In this document: positions 17,433-25,735 of the stretch, piece by piece
How positions within the stretch are numbered: position 1 is the first letter of the stretch
Layout of the letters: every line of letters starts with the position of its first letter
Source of the DNA: Streptomyces sp. YS415
Lineage (GTDB): Bacteria > Actinomycetota > Actinomycetes > Streptomycetales > Streptomycetaceae
Assembly: GCF_023544665.1 (NCBI RefSeq)
Contig: NZ_JAMJFL010000004.1
Coordinates: forward strand, 124,001 to 188,000
Direction: 5' to 3'
DNA: 64,000 nucleotides
Notes under the pieces: model-generated
Databases searched by the model: none
Seen by the model: the letters and a program-made list of their open reading frames with translations, nothing else
Told to the model about the DNA's origin: nothing
Position numbers and translations under genes: made by a program

Positions 17433-17532
17433 GGCAATCCCTTCGCAGCGTCCCGGCCGGTGTGGCCGGTGCGGGTACGGGGTCGTCACCGTGGGCCGTG
17501 GGCCGAGTTCCCGTACGTACTTTTACAGACTT

Positions 17533-17546
17533 TTACAACGTTATAC
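17533..17546. promoter_or_regulatory. LacI-type operator candidate upstream of the first LacI gene
   Basis: TTACAACGTTATAC, centred on CG with core AACGTT, 101 bp upstream of the GTG start. It aligns with the sites at 8321, 16326, 32593 and 34529. Suggests autoregulation. Confidence 0.4.
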
Positions 17547-17607
17547 AGGCGTGTTCTCCAGGGTGACAAGGTAAAGGATCGGCGGCCGCCCGGGAACGGG
17601 CCGACGC

Positions 17608-18687
17608 CTATGGCATGCCCGGCAGCCGGACGGTGACGAGCAGGCCACCGGTGGGGCGGGCAGCGAGGTGGAGGGTGCCGTCGTGGGCGCGGACGATGCT
17701 CTGCACGATGGCGAGGCCGAGCCCGACCCCGGCGTGCTCGTCGGTGCGTGCGCGTTCCGTTCCGCGCTGGAAGGGCTCGGTGAGGGTCGGCACCAGTTCC
17801 GGGGGAATCGGATGGCCCGTGTTCTCGACCCGCAGCACGCTCGCGCCGTCCCGTGCCTCGGTGTGGACCGTCACCGTGCCGCCGGCGGGGAGGTTGTGGA
17901 CGACGGCGTTCTGGACGAGGTTCGTCGCCATCCGCAGCAGGAGTTCCGCGGAGCCGCTGGTGGGGGCCGCCGCGCCGGTGACGTCGAGTGTAATGCCGCG
18001 CTGCTCGGCGAGGGGAAGCAGGGTCTCGGCGGCCTCTTCGGCGACCAGGGAGAGGTCGACGCTCGCCCGGACGATGTTCCCGCGGTCGCTGCGGCTGAGC
18101 AGCAGAAGGGCCTCGGTGAGGTCGATCGCGCGCGTGTTGACGGCCTGGAGGCGTTCGATGACCTCACCGCGGTCCCGGGTGGGGTCCCTGCGGGCCACGT
18201 CGAGGAGTGTCTGCGAGATGGCCAGCGGGGTGCGCAGCTCGTGGGAGGCGTTCGCGGCGAACCTCCGCTGCTCGGCGACGTGCGACTCGAGCCGGTCGAG
18301 CATGGTGTCGAAGGCGTCGGCGAGTTCACGGAATTCGTCCTGCCGGCCCGCCAGGCGGATCCGGTGGGACAGTGAGCCGTTTCCGGCCAGCCGGGTCGCG
18401 GCCGTGATGTGGGTCAGCGGGGCGAGCATCCGCCCGGCGAGGATCCACCCACCGACGAGGCCGAACACGAGCAAGAAGGCCATCGCCCAGGCGGCGGCGG
18501 GGGCGAAGGTGCGCACCAGGAGATAGCGGTTGGGCGAGACTCCGAGCAGCCCCTGGGAGTTGTCGGGGACGTAACGCAGCAGGAACCACCACACCACGGC
18601 CAGCAGCAGCGCACCGGCGACGGCGAGGAACCCCGCATAGCTGAGGGTGAGTTTCAGCCGGACGCTGAGCCCTGGGCTTCTAGGCAT
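17608..18687 (-). CDS. two-component sensor histidine kinase
   Basis: A 359-residue membrane kinase. Membrane helices lie at about 12–36 and 63–85, with a short 25-residue outer loop between them. A HAMP-like region (about 82–135) follows, then the HisKA site with His149 ('AANASHELRTPLAIS') and the ATPase domain with an N-box ('MATNLVQNAVVHN') and G-boxes ('VENTGHPIPP', 'GVGLGLAIV'). The start ATG at 18687 overlaps the stop of the response-regulator gene (ATGCCTAG), so the two are translationally coupled. The very short outer loop suggests sensing within or near the membrane, as in cell-envelope stress sensors. Confidence 0.93.
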   Translation of the reverse strand: MPRSPGLSVRLKLTLSYAGFLAVAGALLLAVVWWFLLRYVPDNSQGLLGVSPNRYLLVRTFAPAAAWAMAFLLVFGLVGGWILAGRMLAPLTHITAATRLAGNGSLSHRIRLAGRQDEFRELADAFDTMLDRLESHVAEQRRFAANASHELRTPLAISQTLLDVARRDPTRDRGEVIERLQAVNTRAIDLTEALLLLSRSDRGNIVRASVDLSLVAEEAAETLLPLAEQRGITLDVTGAAAPTSGSAELLLRMATNLVQNAVVHNLPAGGTVTVHTEARDGASVLRVENTGHPIPPELVPTLTEPFQRGTERARTDEHAGVGLGLAIVQSIVRAHDGTLHLAARPTGGLLVTVRLPGMP

Positions 18688-19363
18688 CCGTACGGCCGGG
18701 GCGGTCGGTGTCGATGCGGTAGCCGACCCCCGGCACCGTGGCGATGACCCACGGCTCGCCGAGCCGTTTGCGCAGCGCGGAGACGGTGATGCGGACGGCG
18801 TTGGTGAGGGGATCGGCGTTCTCGTCCCAGGCCCGCTCCAGGAGCTCCTCGGAGCTGACGACTCCCCCTTCGGCGGCGACGAGGACTTCCAGTACCGCGA
18901 ATTGCTTGCGGGTGAGCGCGACATAGCGTCCGTCACGGAAGACCTCCCGGCGGAAGGGGTCCAGCCGCAGGCCCGCGATCTCACGGACCGGGGGCCGGGC
19001 GTAGGCGCGCCTGCGGTCGAGCGCCCTCAGCCGCAGGACGAGTTCCCTGAGCTCGAACGGCTTGGTGAGGTAGTCGTCGGCACCGAGCTCGAACCCGGAC
19101 GCCTTGTCGTCGATGCGGTAGGCGGCGGTGAGCATGAGGATCGGGATGCCGCTGCCGGAGGCGACGATGCGCCGGGCGACCTCGTCGCCGGAGGGGCCGG
19201 GGATGTCGCGGTCGAGGACCGCGAGGTCGTAGGAGTTGACGCTGAGCAGTTCCAGGGCGGAGTCACCGTCACCGGCGATGTCGGCGGCGATGGCCTCCAG
19301 CCGCAGACCGTCACGGACGGCCTCGGCGAGGTACGGCTCGTCCTCCACGATCAGTACGCGCAT
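18680..19363 (-). CDS. OmpR/PhoB-type response regulator
   Basis: A 227-residue regulator. The receiver domain has the acidic pair in 'VEDEP', phosphoacceptor Asp51 ('VLDRDIPGPSGD'), and the Lys of 'LTKPF'. The C-terminal winged helix (about 130–222) has 'LTRKQFAVLEVLVAAEGGVVS' and 'TNAVRITVSALRKRLG'. It is the first gene of the pair. Direct repeats just upstream (19384–19403) match repeats upstream of vanZ, pointing to autoregulation and to vanZ as a target. Confidence 0.93.
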   Translation of the reverse strand: MRVLIVEDEPYLAEAVRDGLRLEAIAADIAGDGDSALELLSVNSYDLAVLDRDIPGPSGDEVARRIVASGSGIPILMLTAAYRIDDKASGFELGADDYLTKPFELRELVLRLRALDRRRAYARPPVREIAGLRLDPFRREVFRDGRYVALTRKQFAVLEVLVAAEGGVVSSEELLERAWDENADPLTNAVRITVSALRKRLGEPWVIATVPGVGYRIDTDRPGRTDA

Positions 19364-19383
19364 GTCAGCAGCCTAAGCAGCGC

Positions 19384-19403
19384 GGCATATCGACGGCGTA
19401 TGC
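19384..19403. promoter_or_regulatory. 11-bp-spaced direct repeat before the response-regulator gene
   Basis: GGCATATCGAC followed directly by GGCGTATGC, so GCRTAT recurs every 11 bp, as expected for a head-to-tail OmpR-type dimer on one DNA face. It ends 21 bp upstream of the start codon. Similar units occur before vanZ at 20242–20260. Confidence 0.5.
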
Positions 19404-19490
19404 GCGGCCCCGGCCCCGCCGCGGAGGGTGGCCGGCCTCGTCCGGGAGACCGTCGTACGCCACGCTCCGGCTGGTGGCACGGCACGCGGC

Positions 19491-20195
19491 TCACCGTGCC
19501 GCCGCCGGCTCGAGGCGCGGCTGGTCCGGCGCCGTCTCGCCCGTGGTGCGCCACCAGCGGCGCGACACCAGCCCGGCCAGCGCGGCGCCGGCCGCGTTGA
19601 CGAGGACGTCGTCCACGGAGGACACCCGGTCGAGGCGCAGGAGGTACTGTGCGCTCTCCACCAGGACCGAGCAGCCCGCCCCCAGGGCCAGGATCCGCGG
19701 CACGGACGCCAGCGCCGCGAACCGCATCGGGGCGAAGAATCCGAGCGCCGCGAAGACCAGGAGATTGCCGGCGATCCCGAGCGGCCCCATCGTGACCAGG
19801 TCCCGCAGGGGCACCAGGCTCACCCGGGCGGGCGCGGTCCCGGGCTCGCCGCCCGGCATCATGGTCAGCCACACGAACGGCACGGTCCCGTGCACCATGC
19901 CCACCTCGGCCAGCGACCTCCGCCACGCCGGCACGACACCGGCGGCACGCCGACGACGCGCCAGGACCCACGCCACCAGCACGGCCAGGGGCACGGTGAC
20001 CAGCGTCATGAGCACCACACCGTTGAACGTGTCGTAGCAGCCGTGCCACCGCCTGGCCATGCAGGTCGGGGCGGCCATCATGAGCGGCCGCCGCAGGAGG
20101 AACAGGACGCTCGCCGCGCCGAGCACGGCCAGGCAGGCGAGCACGATCCCGCGCGTGCGTCGGGCGGGAGTGGTCACGGATGCGGTGGAGTCCAT
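19491..20195 (-). CDS. VanZ-like membrane protein
   Basis: A 234-residue protein with about five predicted membrane helices. It has the VanZ-family signatures 'VSLVPLRDLV' and 'GIAGNLLVFAALGFFAPM', plus the acidic/basic 'SAQYLLRLDRVSSVDDVLVN' segment near the last helices. VanZ of Enterococcus gives low-level teicoplanin resistance; actinobacterial relatives mostly lack a defined role in the envelope. It follows the two-component genes' promoter region on the same strand, and its own upstream region has the same 11-bp repeats as the response-regulator gene. Confidence 0.88.
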   Translation of the reverse strand: MDSTASVTTPARRTRGIVLACLAVLGAASVLFLLRRPLMMAAPTCMARRWHGCYDTFNGVVLMTLVTVPLAVLVAWVLARRRRAAGVVPAWRRSLAEVGMVHGTVPFVWLTMMPGGEPGTAPARVSLVPLRDLVTMGPLGIAGNLLVFAALGFFAPMRFAALASVPRILALGAGCSVLVESAQYLLRLDRVSSVDDVLVNAAGAALAGLVSRRWWRTTGETAPDQPRLEPAAAR

Positions 20196-20241
20196 GCCCC
20201 CATTGGAGAGGGCGGGCGGTTGCGGTGGCGTATGTGCTTTT

Positions 20242-20260
20242 CGATACGCCCGCGATACGC
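20242..20260. promoter_or_regulatory. 11-bp-spaced direct repeat before vanZ
   Basis: On the minus strand GCGTATCG occurs twice with starts 11 bp apart, 47–65 bp upstream of the vanZ start. A further GCGTATG lies on the plus strand at 20228–20234. It matches the repeats before the neighbouring response-regulator gene. Confidence 0.5.
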
Positions 20261-20276
20261 AGCTCCCCCGGCGCCG

Positions 20277-20819
20277 TCAGCCCTGCGTACCCGGCTTCCA
20301 GTCCTCGGCGAGCAGACCGAGCAGCACCCCGTCGAGGAACTCACCCATCACCCAGGCCGAGGAGCGCAGCACGCCCTCGCGGACGAAGCCGTTGCGTTCG
20401 GCGGCGCGCAGCATCGGGGTGTTGTCCGACAGCGTCTCGATCTGCAGCCGGTGCAGGCCGCGCACGACGAAGCCGTAGTGGCACAGCACCGCGACCACAT
20501 CGGTGCCGTAACCCCTGCCGCGGCAGGAGGGCAGCAGCCCCAGCCCTATGTGCGCCGACCGGTTGTGGGTGTCGATGCCCCAGAGCGCCGCGATGCCGGC
20601 CAGGGTGCCGCCCTCCAGCTCCACCACGGAGAAGGGGACGCGCCCCTGTTCCTTGTCGTCCACCACGAGCCGCGGGTCCTTCGAGCCGGGCGAGACCGGC
20701 CGCCACGGCTTGGGGTCGGCCCGCGCGGAGTTGGCCACGTCGTCGAAGAGCTCGGTCCGCAGGACCGGGATGTCGTCCTCGTGCCGGGCCCTGAGCCCGA
20801 CTTGTCCACCCGTCAGCAT
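20277..20819 (-). CDS. GNAT-family N-acetyltransferase (RimJ/RimL-like)
   Basis: A 180-residue acetyltransferase. The acetyl-CoA-binding motif A is 'IGLGLLPSCRGRGYGTDVVAV' (the R/Q-x-x-G-x-G/A loop as CRGRGYG), preceded by 'GIAALWGIDTHNRSAHIGLG'. Then come 'HRLQIETLSDNTPMLRAAERNGFVREG' and a C-terminal 'LLAEDW', typical of the RimJ/RimL branch that acetylates protein N-termini or small amines. Substrate unknown. GGAAG precedes ATG 20819. Confidence 0.9.
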   Translation of the reverse strand: MLTGGQVGLRARHEDDIPVLRTELFDDVANSARADPKPWRPVSPGSKDPRLVVDDKEQGRVPFSVVELEGGTLAGIAALWGIDTHNRSAHIGLGLLPSCRGRGYGTDVVAVLCHYGFVVRGLHRLQIETLSDNTPMLRAAERNGFVREGVLRSSAWVMGEFLDGVLLGLLAEDWKPGTQG

Positions 20820-20952
20820 GTGGGCTTCCTATCCGACCCACTCATCCCGCGGCAACCGATTAGCGACCCCGCTCCGTCCGGATGCCGACCCCGGCTGGGC
20901 GGCATCCGGACGGCCCAACCGGGTTGCTGCGAAAGGGCCGTTGACTCTCTTT

Positions 20953-21035
20953 ACGGCGCCTTCATGCGGCGGTAACTTCCAGCCTCGAAATCGCTTGCAG
21001 CAACTTTCCGGCAGTCCTTGCGACGGCGCCTTCGG
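20953..21035 (+). promoter_or_regulatory. repeat-containing promoter region of the amylase gene
   Basis: ACGGCGCCTTC occurs twice, near 20953 and 21023. Between them lie CTTGCAG (20994–21000) and CCTTGCG (about 21017), pyrimidine-rich direct repeats like those in Streptomyces amylase promoters controlled by the LacI-type MalR/Reg1 repressor. The assignment is inference; no malR gene is in the window. Confidence 0.35.
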
Positions 21036-21089
21036 CACCCCACACCTTGCCCTGCCCGCCCTGGCGCGGTCCGCCTTCGAGGGAGTCCC

Positions 21090-24077
21090 ATGGAACGAAG
21101 TCCCGCCCGGCGGCTGAGACTGCCGCTGACGGCGTTGTTGATATCGGGCACACTGCTCAGCCTGGTGCAGGCCGTGCCCCGGACCGGCACTCCGTCCGCG
21201 GAACCGGTCGCGGAAGCTGTCCCGGCAGCGGCCGGCACGGCGACGGTCTTCTACTACACGAAGACCAGGAACTGGTCCCAGTACCGCCTGCACTACGCCC
21301 CGGACGGCGGCGCCTGGACGACGGTCCCGGGCGTGGCCATGGAGGCGGCCTGCACGGACTGGGTCAAGAAGACGGTGGACCTGGGCTCCGCGGCCGGTCT
21401 GCAGGCCACCTTCACCAACGGCAGCGGCACCTGGGACAACAACGGTGGCGCCAACTACGCGCTGGGCACCGGGAACATCACCGTCAAGGACGGGGTCGTC
21501 GCCCATTCCGACCCCTGCGGCGGCACGGAGCCCCCGTCCGACCACACCGCCACCGTCTACTACTCGACCGAGGCCCTGGGCTGGTCCACGGCGAACATCC
21601 ACTACCAGCCCGCGGGCGGAACCTGGACCACCGTCCCCGGCATCGGCATGCGGGCCGCCTGCACCGGGTGGTGGAAGCAGACTCTCGCCCTGGGCTCCGC
21701 CACGTCCTTGAAGGCCGCCTTCAACAACGGCAACGGCACCTGGGACAACAACAACGGCGCCGACTACACCATCCCGGCCGGCACCAGCACGGTGAAGAAC
21801 CGCGCCGTCGTCAAGGACGCCGCCGACCCGTGCGCCACGCAGCCGCCCGACACCGAGGCACCCACCGCGCCCACCGGCGTGAGCGCGAGCGCGGACGGCG
21901 TCTCCGTCGTCCTGACCTGGGAGCCCTCGACCGACAACAAGGGCGTTGCCAAGTACCAGGTCACCCGGACGGGCGGAGGCACCGGCACGACCGTCACGGA
22001 CGTGACCTCCACCGTCCTCACCGACACAGGGCTGGAGGAGAGGACCGGCTACACCTACACCGTCAAAGCCGTGGACGCGGCCGGCAACGTCTCCGCCGCC
22101 TCCGCCTCCGCACGGGTCACCACCGGCGAGAAGCCCGCGGGACCGGCGCCCGGCACGCCGCTCGGCACCGACCCGCGCAAGGACCCCATCTACTTCGTCC
22201 TCACGGCCCGCTTCAACGACGGCGACAGCGCCAACAACCGCGGCGGCAGCCAGCACGTGAAGTCGGGCAACGCCGCCAACCAGGACCCCATGTTCCGCGG
22301 CGACTTCAAGGGCCTGGTCCAGAAACTGGACTACATCAAGGCGCTCGGCTTCTCCGCGGTCTGGATCACCCCGGTCGTACTCAATCGCTCCGACTACGAC
22401 TACCACGGCTACCACGGCTACGACTTCTACAAGGTCGACCGCCGACTGGAATCCGCCGGAGCCTCCTATCAGGACCTGATCAACGCGGCCCATGCCAAGG
22501 GCATGAAGATCTACCAGGACGTCGTCTACAACCACTCCTCCCGCTGGGGAGCCAAGGGACTCTTCACGCCGACCGTCTACGGCGTGCGTGACACGCAGTG
22601 GAGCTGGTACTACGACGAGCGCAACGACGGCTTCGAGTACGACGGCCTGACCGTCGAGACCAAGAGCGGCAAGTCCTTCTACAACGGCGACCTGTGGTCG
22701 ACCGCTGAGCCGTCCGGCAACACCTGCGTCAACTGGGGCAGGCCGACCGGCGGCAAGAGCCCCGAGGGCTACACCCTCTACAACTGCCAGTGGCCCAGCC
22801 CCACGTCCGGCATGTTCCCCCAGGCGCTCTACCACCAGTGCTGGATCGGCAACTGGGAGGGAGAGGACTCCCGTTCGTGCTGGCTGCACGAGGACCTCGC
22901 CGACTTCAACACCGAGAACGCGGCCGTGCAGAACTACCTGATCGGCGCCTACGACAAGTACATCGACATGGGCGTCGACGGCTTCCGCGTCGACACCGCC
23001 GTCCACATCCCTCGCACCACCTGGAACCGCCGCTTCCTGCCCGCCATCCAGGAGCGCGTCACCCAGCGATTCGGAGCCGAGGCCGCCCGGAACTTCTTCG
23101 TCTTCGGCGAGGTCGCCGCCTTCGTCAACGACAAGTGGAACCGGGGCTCGGTCAACCACTCCGCGCAGTTCTACACCTGGAAGGAACGCAAGGAGTACGC
23201 CGCCGACGACGCCAAGGCCGCGCTGGAAATGTACGACCACGAACAGCAGTTGGGCACCGGCAGCCAGCCCACCTCCACCAACGCCTTCCTCCAGGGCAAC
23301 AGCTACCACACCCCGGACCACTCGAAGTTCTCCGGCATGCATGTCATCGACATGCGGATGCACATGAACTTCGGCGACGCGCACAACGCCTTCTCCAACG
23401 GCAAGGACTCCGACGACAGTTACAACGACGCCACGTACAACGTCGTCTACGTCGACAGCCATGACTACGGCCCCAACAAGTCCAGCGAGCGCTACACCGG
23501 CGGCACGGACGCCTGGGCCGAGAACATGTCCCTGATGTGGACCTTCCGCGGCATCCCCACCCTGTATTACGGGTCCGAGGTCGAGTTCCAGGCCGGCAAG
23601 AAGATCGACTGCGGCCCCAGTTGCCCCCTCGCCACCACCGGCCGCGCCTACTTCGGCGACCACATCGCGGGCGAGATCAAGGCCGGCGACTTCTCGAAGG
23701 TGGAGTCCGCCACCGGCGCCGTCGCCGCGACCCTGGACAAACCCCTGGTCAAGCATGTGCAGCGGCTCAACCAGATCCGCCGGGCGATCCCCGCCCTCCA
23801 GACGGGCCAGTACTCCACCGAGGGCATCTCGGGCGGCATGGCCTTCAAGCGCCGCTGGACCAGCGGCGCCACGGACAGCTTCGTCCTGGTCACCGTCACC
23901 GGCGGAGCCACCTTCACCGGCATCCCCAACGGCCGCTACGTGGATGCCGTCACCGGCGACGTCCGCCAGGTCACCGCCGGCACCCTCACCGTCGCCGCGC
24001 CCGGCAAGGGCAACCTGCGCGCCTACGTCCTCAACGGACCCGGGCAGATCGGCACCGCCGGCCCTTACCTGAAGTAA
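21090..24077 (+). CDS. secreted alpha-amylase (GH13) with two starch-binding modules
   Basis: A 995-residue secreted enzyme that cleaves internal alpha-1,4 bonds of starch. Order: signal peptide (about 1–45), two CBM25-like starch-binding modules (about 48–145 and 150–245, each with 'YY', a central 'GTWDNNNGADYT'-type loop and tandem Trp), a fibronectin-III domain (about 255–345), and the GH13 barrel with its C-terminal domain (about 360–995). Predicted catalytic residues are Asp635 ('GFRVDTAVH'), Glu674 ('FGEVAAF') and Asp792 ('DSHDYG'). ATG 21090 follows GAGGGAG. The region before it carries amylase-type promoter repeats. A 14-bp-stem terminator follows. Confidence 0.94.
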   Translation: MERSPARRLRLPLTALLISGTLLSLVQAVPRTGTPSAEPVAEAVPAAAGTATVFYYTKTRNWSQYRLHYAPDGGAWTTVPGVAMEAACTDWVKKTVDLGSAAGLQATFTNGSGTWDNNGGANYALGTGNITVKDGVVAHSDPCGGTEPPSDHTATVYYSTEALGWSTANIHYQPAGGTWTTVPGIGMRAACTGWWKQTLALGSATSLKAAFNNGNGTWDNNNGADYTIPAGTSTVKNRAVVKDAADPCATQPPDTEAPTAPTGVSASADGVSVVLTWEPSTDNKGVAKYQVTRTGGGTGTTVTDVTSTVLTDTGLEERTGYTYTVKAVDAAGNVSAASASARVTTGEKPAGPAPGTPLGTDPRKDPIYFVLTARFNDGDSANNRGGSQHVKSGNAANQDPMFRGDFKGLVQKLDYIKALGFSAVWITPVVLNRSDYDYHGYHGYDFYKVDRRLESAGASYQDLINAAHAKGMKIYQDVVYNHSSRWGAKGLFTPTVYGVRDTQWSWYYDERNDGFEYDGLTVETKSGKSFYNGDLWSTAEPSGNTCVNWGRPTGGKSPEGYTLYNCQWPSPTSGMFPQALYHQCWIGNWEGEDSRSCWLHEDLADFNTENAAVQNYLIGAYDKYIDMGVDGFRVDTAVHIPRTTWNRRFLPAIQERVTQRFGAEAARNFFVFGEVAAFVNDKWNRGSVNHSAQFYTWKERKEYAADDAKAALEMYDHEQQLGTGSQPTSTNAFLQGNSYHTPDHSKFSGMHVIDMRMHMNFGDAHNAFSNGKDSDDSYNDATYNVVYVDSHDYGPNKSSERYTGGTDAWAENMSLMWTFRGIPTLYYGSEVEFQAGKKIDCGPSCPLATTGRAYFGDHIAGEIKAGDFSKVESATGAVAATLDKPLVKHVQRLNQIRRAIPALQTGQYSTEGISGGMAFKRRWTSGATDSFVLVTVTGGATFTGIPNGRYVDAVTGDVRQVTAGTLTVAAPGKGNLRAYVLNGPGQIGTAGPYLK

Positions 24078-24101
24078 AGGATCCGTACCTGAAGTAAAGG
24101 A
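24066..24101 (+). repeat. tandem 16-bp repeat spanning the amylase stop codon
   Basis: TACCTGAAGTAAAGGA occurs at 24066–24081 and again at 24086–24101, starts 20 bp apart. The first copy holds the stop codon; the second repeats the last codons and stop outside the gene. It looks like a short local duplication. Confidence 0.8.
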
Positions 24102-24116
24102 GTCGACAAGCACCGT

Positions 24117-24149
24117 GGGTGCCGGGTGGACCCCCTCCACCCGGCACCC
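24117..24149. terminator. bidirectional terminator between amylase and ridA
   Basis: Fourteen perfect pairs (24117–24130 with 24136–24149) around a CCCCC loop, in the 76-bp gap between convergent genes. The strongest hairpin in this part of the window. Confidence 0.85.
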
Positions 24150-24153
24150 GTCC

Positions 24154-24555
24154 TCACGCGACGGCGGTCCCCTCCAACTCGACCATCTGGCCCGGGATCG
24201 CCAGCCGTGTCACCCCGAGCATCGTGGTGGCCGGTGCCACCCCGGCGGCGCCCAACCGCGCCGCCAGTACGCCGTAGTGCGGGAACAGCAGGTCGACGTC
24301 GGTGGTGTAGACGTTGAGCCGGACCAGGTTCGCGAGGGACATGCCGGCCTCGCCGAGCACGGCCTCCAGGTTGTCGACGCTCAGCGTCAACTGCCCGGCC
24401 ATGTCACCCTCGTGCCGGGGCCTGCCGTCCCCGCTCATCGCGGTCTGCCCGGAGCAGTACAGGGTCCGGGTGTGTCCGGTGACGAGCTCACCCTGGTTGA
24501 AGCCCATCTCCACCGACCACGTCACCGGGTTGACCGCGGTTCGTTCCACTGCCAC
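24154..24555 (-). CDS. RidA-family protein
   Basis: A 133-residue RidA/YjgF/UK114 trimeric protein; the family hydrolyses reactive enamine/imine intermediates of amino-acid metabolism. Hallmarks are 'LYCSGQTAMSGDG', 'DMAGQLTLSVDNLEAVLGEAG' and 'VRLNVYTTDV'. The Arg of the usual 'R.E' substrate site is not clear: the C-terminal strand ends 'IPGQMVELEGTAV', where canonical RidA enzymes have a catalytic Arg earlier in 'VRxxVYV', seen here as 'LVRLNVY'. GTG 24555 has a GGAG site. Divergent from the WYL regulator, its likely controller. Confidence 0.88.
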   Translation of the reverse strand: MAVERTAVNPVTWSVEMGFNQGELVTGHTRTLYCSGQTAMSGDGRPRHEGDMAGQLTLSVDNLEAVLGEAGMSLANLVRLNVYTTDVDLLFPHYGVLAARLGAAGVAPATTMLGVTRLAIPGQMVELEGTAVA

Positions 24556-24689
24556 ATCAGCTCCATTCGACTCAGGGGCACTACGCCGTACGTCCACCGG
24601 CGCGGTGGCCGCCACCGGTGAAGCGCCGTGCTCAGGAGCCTGCCAACAAAACATGACACCCTTGGTCAGGTAATCGGTAGGGTCCTCGC

Positions 24690-25664
24690 ATGCGCGCCGA
24701 TCGGCTGGTCTCGCTGGTCCTGCTGCTGCGTCAGCGCGGCCGGATGACCTCGGACACCCTCGCCCGCGAGCTGGAGGTGTCCACCCGCACCGTGCTGCGC
24801 GACATCGAGGCCCTGTCCGCGGCCGGCGTCCCGGTCTACGCCGAACGCGGCCGGCACGGCGGCTTTGCGCTGCTGCCCGGTTTCCGGACCGAGCTCACCG
24901 GACTCAACCACGACGAGGCCCTGGCCCTGCTGACCGCCGGATCAGGGCGCGCCGAGCAGCTCTTCGGCCTCGGCTCGGCGCTCGCCTCCGCCATGCGCAA
25001 GGTGGTGGACGCGCTGCCCGAGGACCATCGGGCCACCGCGAACGACGCGGCCCAGCGCTTCCTCGTCGAACCGGAGACCGATCTGCTCTCCCGCCGACCC
25101 GTCGCCGACGAGGTCCCTGACACCACGATGATCGAGGTCCGGCGAGCGGTACTCGCCGGACACAAACTGCGCATCCACTACGCGGCCACGGATCAGACCC
25201 CCCAGTGGCGCACGGTCGACCCGATCGGCCTGGTCACCGTGCGCGACCGGCGCTACCTGCTCGCCACGCGATCCGGCGCGGACCGCACCTACCGGCTCTC
25301 CCGCGTGCTCGCCGCCGAGGAACTCCCCGAACCGGCACAGCGACCCGACCGCGTCGACCTGGACCGGGCCTGGCGTGAACGCTGCGCGCAGTTCCTCTCC
25401 AGCGACCACCTCGCCGTACAGGTACGGGTGAAACCGGAGCGGCGGGAGGACCTGCTGAGCAAGGCGGTGGCCGTCCGCGCCACGGAACCCGACCCGGACG
25501 GCTGGCTCCGGCTGGAGGTCACCTTCCAGGACCTCCGCCACGCCGAATGGGCCCTGTGGCAACTCGGCACGGACGCGGAAGCCTTGACCCCCGAGCCGCT
25601 GCGTACCTCCCTGCGCGAGCGTGCAGCGGCGCTGGCCGCCCGCTATGGGGGCAGCACGAGTTGA
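24690..25664 (+). CDS. WYL-domain transcriptional regulator
   Basis: A 324-residue YafY-type regulator. The N-terminal helix-turn-helix is 'RMTSDTLARELEVSTRTVLRDIEALSAAGVPVYAE' (about 18–53), followed by 'RHGGFALLPGFRTELTGL'. The WYL domain (about 145–215) has 'LRIHYAATD', 'TVDPIGLVTVRDRRYLLATR' and 'TYRLSRV'; a C-terminal WCX-like extension follows. WYL domains bind small ligands or nucleic acids. Divergent from ridA. Confidence 0.93.
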   Translation: MRADRLVSLVLLLRQRGRMTSDTLARELEVSTRTVLRDIEALSAAGVPVYAERGRHGGFALLPGFRTELTGLNHDEALALLTAGSGRAEQLFGLGSALASAMRKVVDALPEDHRATANDAAQRFLVEPETDLLSRRPVADEVPDTTMIEVRRAVLAGHKLRIHYAATDQTPQWRTVDPIGLVTVRDRRYLLATRSGADRTYRLSRVLAAEELPEPAQRPDRVDLDRAWRERCAQFLSSDHLAVQVRVKPERREDLLSKAVAVRATEPDPDGWLRLEVTFQDLRHAEWALWQLGTDAEALTPEPLRTSLRERAAALAARYGGSTS

Positions 25665-25735
25665 CGCAGGCACACCCGCTGCACTCGAGAAAATGGCTGG
25701 TAGAAGCGATGGGCAACGGCATTAGAGTCCGCTCC

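Noticed and set aside
20829-24140. Long open frame on the minus strand opposite the amylase gene
   Set aside because: Shadow of the GH13 gene. No ribosome site or recognisable domain, and it would erase the amylase promoter.
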